Shown here: positions 1 to 7,800 of the stretch, piece by piece
How positions within the stretch are numbered: the first letter of the stretch is position 1
Layout of the letters: the number at the start of each line of letters is the position of its first letter
NCBI GenBank assembly: GCA_026770595.1
Contig: MU634309.1
Coordinates: forward strand, 1 to 13,374
Direction: 5' to 3'
Source: Ochromonadaceae sp. CCMP2298
Taxonomy: Eukaryota; Sar; Synurophyceae; Ochromonadales; Ochromonadaceae
Length of the DNA: 13,374 nucleotides
Position numbers and translations under genes: made by a program
Notes under the pieces: generated by a model
Database searches by the model: none
What the model saw: the letters and a program-made list of their open reading frames with translations, nothing else
What the model was told of the DNA's origin: nothing

Positions 1-137
1 CTTTTCATCGTAAAAACATCTTTTTTTGACATCCAACCAGGGCAGTTTGGCTTTGGGGGAGTCTAGAGTCGATTTTGTCACGCCGTTGTAGCTCGGTTAG
101 TCGATTGTAGTAGCGGGAATGATAGCTTAGAACCTGT

Positions 138-291
138 TCTATCGACGTATTGTGGGGCCCTGAGCTACTTCGCTCTAGAATTCGAGATACAGCCGCTCAA
201 AAAATCCCGATCCGAGCAGGGGGGTCAGATTTCGACCTCTATCTACTCAGGGACCCGGAATTTCGCCTGGGCCCCTCAATACGTCGATAGA
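138..291. repeat. Inverted repeat, 23-bp arms, 108-bp centre
   Basis: Bases 138-160 and 269-291 are reverse complements at 22 of 23 positions; the single mismatch is T153. If one extra T is allowed, four more outer bases pair (CTGT at 134-137 with ACAG at 291-294). The central 108 bases contain a second possible pairing, CTGAG at 160-164 with CTCAG at 246-250. This could be a small MITE-like element or a stem that folds in RNA. No transposase and no clear target-site duplication were seen, so its class is open. Confidence 0.65.
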
Positions 292-506
292 CAGCTCAAA
301 GACCTTCAATTTGGCCTACTGGACTCCCCAAAAGACCAAAAATTGGACTTTTATTTTTTTGGATCTTCCTGACTGGACCAGCTCGTACCGGGTAACTTAG
401 GAACTTCCTAGTGAAGGTACCGGTAGGTTCCTAATATCGCAGCCTTGCAGCACGGGTTCTTAAAACTTGGCCAGGCCAGATCGTTCATCAGCTTTGTCAT
501 CCCTCT

Positions 507-513
507 TCATTCC
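507..513 (+). promoter_or_regulatory. Possible initiator (TCATTCC) of the MFS gene
   Basis: TCATTCC lies 33 bases before the ATG at 546 inside a pyrimidine-rich stretch. It fits the YCAYTYY-type initiator described in stramenopiles such as oomycetes. With transcription starting at A509 the 5' UTR would be 37 nt. A related CCATTTC precedes the carrier gene. The motif is short and may be chance. Confidence 0.2.
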
Positions 514-545
514 TAGATAGACGACGATCACCTGCATGGACGTTG

Positions 546-1967
546 ATGCAGCCCAAGAAGGAGCTGAAGAGGGCCTCTCCGGATGGCAGTAGGATCGTAG
601 CAGTATGCCTTTCGCTTGCAGCCCTGTTCTTATCCACGCCGCTGAATGGCCTGAGTCCGTCGCTGTCCCTCATCGCGGAGGACTTTGGGTTCACAGATGC
701 CGAGCGCGACCTTTATTTGGGGGGATACGTGGGAATAGCAACAATGCTGGGCCAGATGATCGGCTCTATTTTGGCGGGCATGATGACCGACAGCTACTCC
801 CGTTCCCGGATCTTGGTGGGGGCGCTGTTGCTGAACTCGGCGGCGGCCGCTAGCTTCTCGTCACCGCAGGTGTCGTTCTACATGTTACTGATCCTGCGAG
901 TGATTGTAGGCGGCTGCCAGGGCATCGGCGTACCTGTTATCTTTTCCCTTATTGGCGATTTCTACAAGCAGGAAGTTCGGGGCTCTGTTTCTGCAGTGGT
1001 CAGTTCCTGCTTGGGTGGTGGCATGATGCTTGGTCAACTTTTCGTGGGTTACTGCCTGCCTTACACCGGTTGGCGGCAACCTTTTCTCGTGCTCGGGGCA
1101 GCATCGGCCGCAGCATCTGCTTTCGTGCTCAGCAGCTTGGTGGACCCCCCGCGTGGCGGCAAGGAGGAGGCGCTGGAAGATATGCTGGACCGAGGCATTC
1201 CACTGCCACCGATGAGCACCACCGCCTTCGTGAAGTCTATGATGCTGCCCACCGTTGTCATGCTCGTCCTGCAAACGGTGCCCAACACGGTGCCTTGGGG
1301 GGTGCTCTCGACGCACCTGCACGACGTGCTGGCGACTGACGCGCACCTGTCCATGCAACAGGCCACCTCGCTTATTGCCATCTTCGGCGCGGGCGCTGCC
1401 ACCGGTGGGGTGTTTGGTGGTTTTTTTGGTGCCTACTTATACCAGTTAGACCGGAGATACCTGCCGCTGTTCATGGGGACCACACTGGCTACCTCCTCCG
1501 TTGTCTTGAGGAACCTGCTGCAAATGGATCTGACGCAGTCCTCGACCCTCAGCTCCGCAATGCCGCTGCTGCTCCTGTCGGGCGCACTGGCTGCTGTGAA
1601 CGGCGCCAACATCCGCGTGGTCATGATTGACCTGAACTCTCCCGAGGCGCGCGGGTCTTCCATAGCCGTGCTTAGTTTCGTCAATTGCGCTGGGCGGGGG
1701 TGTGGCCCCGCAGCCCTGGAGGCATACATGAGCTTCACTCAGCGCAGCAGGCGCGACTCGATGCGAGACATGCTCACCATGTGGATGCTGGCGGGCGCGC
1801 TGCTCTGCGCGGCGAGCACGACAATCATACTCGATTTTGAGCACCTGCAGCGGAGCCTGCGCAAGTTGGCCCATGACTCAATCGATAGAGCTGCGATTAC
1901 AATGGAGGGGGGGGCTGGCGGCAGGAAGAGAATCGAAGTAGAGACTCACATGAGTTTACCAACATAA
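546..1967 (+). CDS. Major facilitator superfamily transporter (Spns-like/OFA-unassigned)
   Basis: This intronless frame encodes 473 residues from the ATG at 546. An extra in-frame TTG at 543 precedes it but is not a usual eukaryotic start. A further ATG at 536 is out of frame. The protein has about twelve hydrophobic segments in two halves separated by a charged loop near residues 200-220 (PPRGGKEEALEDMLDRG). The loop between segments 2 and 3 carries a degenerate MFS motif A (GMMTDSYSRSRIL). The second half has NSPEARG and then GRGCGP, an arrangement seen in Spinster-like and related algal/plant MFS proteins after segment 10. Segment 1 lacks the acidic-Arg pair of animal Spinsters, so substrate (lysolipid, organic anion or other) cannot be assigned. 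The C-terminus is a short charged cytosolic tail. The gene ends tail to tail with the ABCD4-like gene, 23 bases apart, so the two 3' UTRs must overlap. Family is firm; subfamily is weak. Confidence 0.85.
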   Translation: MQPKKELKRASPDGSRIVAVCLSLAALFLSTPLNGLSPSLSLIAEDFGFTDAERDLYLGGYVGIATMLGQMIGSILAGMMTDSYSRSRILVGALLLNSAAAASFSSPQVSFYMLLILRVIVGGCQGIGVPVIFSLIGDFYKQEVRGSVSAVVSSCLGGGMMLGQLFVGYCLPYTGWRQPFLVLGAASAAASAFVLSSLVDPPRGGKEEALEDMLDRGIPLPPMSTTAFVKSMMLPTVVMLVLQTVPNTVPWGVLSTHLHDVLATDAHLSMQQATSLIAIFGAGAATGGVFGGFFGAYLYQLDRRYLPLFMGTTLATSSVVLRNLLQMDLTQSSTLSSAMPLLLLSGALAAVNGANIRVVMIDLNSPEARGSSIAVLSFVNCAGRGCGPAALEAYMSFTQRSRRDSMRDMLTMWMLAGALLCAASTTIILDFEHLQRSLRKLAHDSIDRAAITMEGGAGGRKRIEVETHMSLPT

Positions 1968-1975
1968 GTTATCAA

Positions 1976-1983
1976 TATTTACA
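1976..1983 (-). terminator. Candidate poly(A) signal TGTAAATA of the ABCD4-like gene
   Basis: On the minus strand TGTAAATA starts eight bases after the TGA of the ABCD4-like gene. The same octamer occurs after the SAM-type carrier gene (12752-12759). TGTAA is the polyadenylation signal of green algae and UGUA is a CFIm site in animals. If it works here, cleavage would fall at or within the last codons of the convergent MFS gene. There is no transcript evidence. Confidence 0.35.
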
Positions 1984-1990
1984 TCGCGCC

Positions 1991-4587
1991 TCAGGAGAAG
2001 TGAGGTGCGAGGGAGGTGAGGCTGCACCCCTCTAGACTAAGGCGCAGCTCGTGCGTGTGGAACTGCCGTAGTGATGAGCGGTGGCCTGTAGATGCGTGTG
2101 CATGAGAATGTGTATGTGCAGGTCATGCACCCGCGCAGGCAATCAGTGGTTCAGTCAGTGAAGAAGTCGTGCACAGAGCGCTATGCAGGGGGTGGTCTTA
2201 CCGAAGGACACGAAGGTCCCGCACTGCTGCGCGATGGCCTGGTACAGCACGCGCTCCGCGTCCTCGTCCAGCGCGCTACTGATCTCGTCAAAGAACGCCT
2301 GAGGGGCAACGCGCACACAGGGGGGTGTGGTTACAGGCGAGGAGCGAAATCGGTAGGGTAAATCTGAGTAGAACGGCGAGGTGCTGAGTCTGTCAAACTC
2401 GTGATGCTTACTATGGCAGGATCTCGTAGCAGCGCCCTCGCCACTGCCACCCGCTGCCGCTCGCCAGGAGAGGTGGTGCTGGCCCAGTCGCGCACCACCG
2501 CAACTCCGTCTCCGGCAGTCGACCCCAGAGACGCAGCGAAGCTCGCCAGCCCCACCTGTCGCAGCACTTGCTCCAGCCGTGTGCGCTTGTGCGGGGGGGC
2601 GCTCTCACAATCCAAGGGGTGCCCAGGCTGGTCCTCCTGGCCCAGCGCGCAGTGTGGATACAGTAGGTTCTGCTCCAGGGTGCCCTGCTCCGGATATGTA
2701 ATTGTATATAAAACAGTCCGTAAATAATTGTACATAAAACAGTCGGATATAAAATATACATATTCAGTTGAAGGGCCATTCCTAGGTCCGCTGCGTCTCG
2801 CGGCCAGGGCGGTTTCTTACCTTAAAACAGTAGGGGGTCTGCGGACAGAAGATGACGCACTCCTCTGGCAGCAGCGAGTACGCAACGGCCCCCACTCCCG
2901 AGGCACCGAGCTCCTCGCACCGCACGCGCTCAGCCGAGGCCAGTAGGCGTAGCAGCGTTGATTTGCCGCAGCCGGAGGGGCCAGTGACCAGTAGCCGCAT
3001 CCCCTGCCGAATTTGCACACCGAGGCCCCGCAGCAACAGCAGCTCACGTCCCCAATCGCGACAACTCTGCGTGCTGCTGAGCTCAGTCTCTGCGTAGAGG
3101 TTCAGCTGCCTGATCTCTAGAAGCACGCGTGGTGATTCTGTCCCCGCCCTTGCCGTCTTCCGCATCTCTGTGGCCCACACGTCCTCCGCTCCACCCTGTG
3201 CCTCTTCCTGCCGGCACGCCATGCTGACGAGCGATATCTGCCCCGCTGGACGTTTGTGTATGTGCTGCGCTTGAGCAACCTCGCGCTGTTCGTCACCGCC
3301 CAGCAAGGCGTAGGAGGAGTCGTGCGCTGCAGCACTAGGGTAGCGCTCGCCAGTCACCAGTGCGCGCAGACGCCTCGGCGCCGCCAGTAGCAGCAGCTCT
3401 CCCATGCGGGTGCACATACCTGCACCAGTGGAATCGCTTCTTTTCTTCCCGTCTGCTGCTACGGGTGGTCCAGCTGCGCGCTCCTGGGGGGCGTCCAGTG
3501 CGTCGAGCAGCTCCGAAACGCGACTGGCCAGCCCCACAATTTCCGAGGCGGTCTCTGCACTCTTGATTAGCGTGGATAGTGCGCTGATTAGATATAGACA
3601 AGCATAGGAGCCCTCTGCTAGTCTGGCTGCCAGGAGCGCCTCCTGGTCGCCCTCCGCACCTGCGCTGCCTGGCATGTAGAGGATGGCGCCACCCACCACT
3701 ACGTAGTTCACTGCGGCGCACAGATACGGAAAGGAGAGATTAGTCAGAGAAAACACCAGTGGCAGTTTACACCCCTAACCCGGCTCGGGCACTCTTTTTC
3801 TGTCTCTCTCACCGATAGAGCCCGTGTATGCGAACCAGTCCGTGAAGAGGTTCAGCCAGAAGCTGCGGCGGATGAAGGCCGCAACCGTGCCGCGCAGCTC
3901 CGTGTACTGCGCAGCCATGGCCCCGCTCTCGTAGCGCTCCCCCCTCAGCAGGTAAATCTCCGCGAGGTGTCTGTGGAAGCCCACGTGCGCGTTTCTGAAG
4001 CTGCCCTCGCACTTCTCCTGCGCGTAGACCAGCTCCACCAGCCGCCGCGCCAGCAGGAAGCACGCCAGCGAACCCAGTGCGAAGTACAGGAAGCAGAGCA
4101 GCGGCACAGCTGGGCCGAAAAGTTGAATAAGATAAGTGGTATAAAAAACGATGACAACGGGCAGTGCTGCAGTGTCGGCAGCGAATTTTGCTGCGCGCTG
4201 CGTGAGCCGGTCGACATCTTGTGTGGCGCGCTGCTCTGCGCCCTCTAATCGAGCAGCAGCGGCAGAGGCGACCACCAAACGCTCGTGCACGAAGTTGACG
4301 ACCGTTGTTCGCCAATAGAGAGCGCAAGAACCCTGTGCGTAGGTGTTTATGGACTTGAGCAGCGAAATCAGCCCCACCACGACCAGCGCGTAGCTCAGCG
4401 TGGCCCAGAAGAGCCCCGAGTCCTGAGAGGCCACCGCGCGGTACAGATTCGAGAGGATGCCCATCACGCGCATAGAAACGATCTCATAGGCAAGAGTGGT
4501 CACGAGGAGCAGGGTGGGGAGCTTGTACTTCCTGTGCTCAACGCACTCGTCCAACAGGCAGAGGCGCCACAGTCGTCGCAACGCCAT
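1991..4587 (-). CDS. ABCD4-like ABC half transporter, five exons
   Basis: Splicing gives 709 residues: exons 4587-3813, 3710-2821, 2684-2412, 2298-2202 and 2085-1991. All four introns (102, 136, 113, 116 nt) are GT-AG, and the frame is kept across every junction. The ATG at 4587 is the first after an in-frame TAG. Residues 1-330 are an ABC_membrane_2 (ABCD-type) membrane domain with about six segments and ABCD marks: WR at 92-93, EQRATQDVDRL at 118-128, QEKCEGSFR near 190 and the EIYLLRGERYE loop at 210-220. A poorly conserved linker of about 120 residues follows (334-453). The ATPase domain has Walker A GPSGCGKST (502-510), Q-loop Gln near 549, signature TSPGE (626-630), Walker B with catalytic Glu (AFFDE, 647-651), D-loop SALD and H-loop His680 (SFGHRS). 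All key ATPase residues are present. Human ABCD4 (606 residues) works as a dimer in lysosomal cobalamin release with LMBRD1; membrane-domain loops match ABCD4 better than ABCD1-3. Substrate here is inferred. A peroxisomal ABCD role is the alternative. Confidence 0.88.
2700..2746. repeat. Two 21-bp direct repeats inside ABCD4-like intron 2
   Basis: Bases 2700-2720 and 2726-2746 match at 19 of 21 positions, 26 bases apart, each reading AATTGTA then TATAAAACAGTC-like sequence. They sit in an AT-rich island (about 2694-2770) in intron 2 (2685-2820), which contrasts sharply with the GC-rich exons. The repeat lies just upstream of the 3' splice site on the minus strand, where branch-point sequence is expected. 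It may be a simple local duplication. Confidence 0.7.
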
Positions 4588-4863
4588 AACGCCCGCTGGT
4601 TGAGTGGATGGGCCGCTCTCCTGCTGCTACAGATCCCGTTTCTTACAGCTCCTAAGATCCGACGGTACGATAGTTCCTTCTAGAGTTCCTCCCATTTGGC
4701 CTTCTCTTTTGGTTGGGCTCTTTCAAACCTGCCCTCCTGACAAAACGAGGCCAGGGGGCGGCTGTGTTTTTTTCTAACGTCGTGGGAGGTGCTTTTTGAA
4801 CCCATCTCTTCGCCATAATCACGCCGCCGTCCAGACTCAGTCGGATCCGAGCCCCCGCCTACC
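4588..4863. promoter_or_regulatory. Divergent spacer, probable shared promoter
   Basis: The start codons of the ABCD4-like gene (minus strand) and the KATNIP-like gene (plus strand) are 276 bases apart and point away from each other. Both 5' UTRs and both promoters must fit here unless the promoters lie inside the genes. No canonical TATA box was recognised. The KATNIP-like start has a good context (ACCATGG). A shared bidirectional promoter is inferred from spacing only. Confidence 0.45.
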
Positions 4864-7800
4864 ATGGAGAGAAACGCCGAGTATATCGTGCGCTTGCAGG
4901 AGCGCAACCGACTCAAGAGGCAGATGCAGGCCAAGTCTAATGAAGAAATAGTGAAGGAGGAGAAGGAGAGAGGCTTCTCGATGCATTTCAGGGGGGCGCA
5001 CGCTCAGAAGGATGGCGGCGACAAGACAACCCCGCCCCCGAAGAATGCTGCGAAACCCTTCGCTCAGATTCTGGGCAAGGTCAACCTGGTGCCGTCCACG
5101 GGATGGGGGACAGAGAAGCGGCCAGTGTTCGAAGGGGCGCAGAACGAAGAGTGCCAGCGCTGGCTGACGACATCCTCTCCGAAGGCGACCGAGCAAGGGG
5201 CCCACGAAGCCTTTGACGAGTACGACGTTCACGAAGACGGCGACGACACAGGGTACGTTTATTCAGACGGCAGTCGCCAAGAGGCCGACGTGGACGAGGA
5301 AGCTGCCCAAGCCCATCAGCAGTGGAACTCTCCCCCCGCACAGCTACAGGCGCATTCACTATCAACAGTGTCAGAGCACGTTGCTGGGAGAGCTGCTGAC
5401 GAGGACAGTCCACCGAAAGAGCTGCCGCGGCGGCGGCGACAGCAGTGGGGCAAGGGCAGAGATGACGGAGACGTAGACGTAAAGACAGATAAAGATTTAG
5501 AACAAAGAGACACAAGCGCAGCGAGTGACAGAGAGACTGACGGTGCACCTGTGGGGGTGCGCGTGTCTGTGGAGCTGGAGCAGACTCTGCAGACGCGCGT
5601 CAAGGGCCTCAGCGCCCAGCAGAAGCTCAAACTGCTGCGCCTGCTGGAGGAAGACGTGGGCCAGGAGGATCCCACTGACCAGCAGCAGCAGAAGGGGCAG
5701 GGTCACGTCAAGAAGGAAGTAGATTACGAGGACGACGAGGAGGAGGGGGTAGGGGGGGCAGAGTCGGATTACTCCAGGCGCGATGCGTCTGCAACCCCGA
5801 CTGCGACAGACGTAGATATCGAGAAAGCGCCTCTTTCCTCCGTGAGTCGGTGTATCGAAGTGGTCGTGCCTGCAGTGGCAGCAAAGGATCATATGGGTCT
5901 GGCGAGCACACAAGAAGAACCGCCCATGCCGGCAAATGCAGGGCCAGCGCCCGCGCCACTCACTGCACCTACTAATGCTGCTGCTGCTGCTGCTGCTGCT
6001 TCGATGGCGGGCTTTACCGAGACGGTGACGCTGCGTATCCGAGTGCTGACCGGTTGGGCGCGCGCCAAGACTGTGAGTCTGCGGGCGATTCGTCTGCGCG
6101 CTGTGGGTGGGCAAGGGGTAGAGGCCCAGGAGCTGCTGCTGGGCGCAGGAGTGTCGTGCAAAGTGTGTAGCGGCCTGCTGCCTCTGCCGACTTCCTCAGA
6201 ACCCGTGCGCAACCTGAAGCAGCTCACTGCAGGCATGGGTGGTGCAGTGCTACTGCAGCAGAGAATGATGCGGGGATCGGGGACGCGGCCTGTCTCTGCC
6301 TCGCGGCGCTCCATTGGGGGCGGCGGAACGGCCGAGCTGGGTGACGATGGCTGGAAGGGGCCGCTGGCTTCCGACCGACCGCTGGAACTGGTTTTCGAGG
6401 GAGTGCCGGTGCCGCCGTCCCCGGGGGAGGCGCAGCTGGTGCAGCTGTTGCTGTGGAACGCCTCTACCCCTCCGCTGAACAGCACCGCAGCCAGGGACGT
6501 GGACGTGTACCTGGGCAGCCGCTGCGTGTGGTCTGGGCAGCTGGACGAGCCTGCCGGGACCGACGCCTCCTCCGCTGATGGGTTGTCGCTTGGGTCCGAT
6601 GAGCTGCCCCCCTCCCTGCTACTGCTGCCCTTCGCGCTCCTTGCTGGCAGCAGCAATAACACCGCGGGCGCCGTTCTGCCGCAGCACACTTTTCTGGCGA
6701 CGGCAGTGGAGGGAGACCGCACTGTGGGAAAGGGGATTCTAAGCTCGTCTACACGCGCTCAGGCTGCCGCCGGCAAGCAGCAGCAACAGCGAGATCCGCC
6801 TACACCCACCCGCGGCTCGCCCTCTGCCTCGCTGCGCAGGGACGCGGCCCCCACCAAGCCCAGCTGGCTGCTGGGGGCGGGGGCAGGCGGCGGACCAGTG
6901 GCGGACGCGCAGCTGCAGGGCTTCCATGACTTCGATCCGCCAGCCAAGTCCCGACTGCCCGCCAGGAAGAGGGACGCGGCCGCAGACAACGCAGACAATG
7001 CAGTCAACGCAGCTGCCGTCGAGGAAGCCGGAGCTACCACCGTCCCCCGCTCCCCGCCCAAATCTGCGCGACGGGGGCGACGCTCTGTGGCGCTGGCGGA
7101 GCAGCCGGAGCAGCTCGTGCTGACCTCGCCTGCGTGCGTATCCAAGCAGCCGGCTAAGTCTACTCCCTCTACCTCTCCCTCTGCCTCTCCTTCACGTCCA
7201 GAGGAGCAAGGCAGCCAGGATCGCAGGCGCCTCCGTCGAAACCGTAGCCACCTACTTCGCGACCTCAACAAGACAGGGGACGGGGCACGAGGCGTGCTGG
7301 CGGGCGGCAGGGGCGCGGTGGAGGACGCAGGCTTCACGCAGTCCCTCTCGCCGCAGCGGGACGCTCAGCTGCGCAAGTCTCTGGAGGCGCTGGCGCACAA
7401 CGAGCGCTTCAACATGGGCCTGGGCCGCTTGAGCACCTCGAAACTGCCGCTCGCTGCAGAGCTGGGAGTCGCCGTCCCCGCACCCGCGGAGGGAGTGCCA
7501 GGGGTGGAGGTGGGGCAGGGCGGTGGAGAGGGGGTAGGGTGGGAGGGTGCTGACCTGCGGCTGCAGTCCTCACAGGCACAGAAGATGCAACTCTCGCTCC
7601 TGAGGAAGGAGGAGGTAGAGAGAGAGGAGGAGGGGGAGGGGGAAGTTGCGGGGCTGCGCGACTCCCTCAGCGAAAGCGTCATCCCCCCGCTACTGGAGGA
7701 CTCGCTGGACGCTGCATCCCCCACCCGCTTGTCCCCTACCAGGCGTCGGGCTGCGCAGCCACAGCCGCAAGTCCCGAGCACTACTGCCGCCACCAGTGCT

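Larger units (their letters stand above)
1..545. other. Upstream spacer, no gene seen
   Basis: No convincing coding region lies on either strand; the only longer open frames here are antisense shadows of the MFS gene. Base composition is more balanced than in the genes, with T-runs near position 21 and 353. It contains the inverted repeat at 138-291 (listed separately) and a small palindromic patch: TTAGGAAC near 397 is matched by GTTCCTAA near 428, enclosing about 22 bases. The last 60 bases before the MFS start are pyrimidine-rich and probably hold its promoter and 5' UTR. Confidence 0.6.

Noticed and set aside
885-1874. Antisense frames of 142-157 codons over the MFS gene
   Set aside because: They mirror the G/C third-position bias of the real gene, lack domains and are rich in His/Arg/Gln typical of shadow frames.
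2092-2361. 89-codon plus-strand frame
   Set aside because: It overlaps exon 4 and intron 4 of the ABCD4-like gene on the other strand and has no recognisable features.
5497-6722. Antisense frames of 205 and 277 codons over the KATNIP-like exon
   Set aside because: Low-complexity Ser/Pro/Arg translations opposite a strongly supported coding strand.
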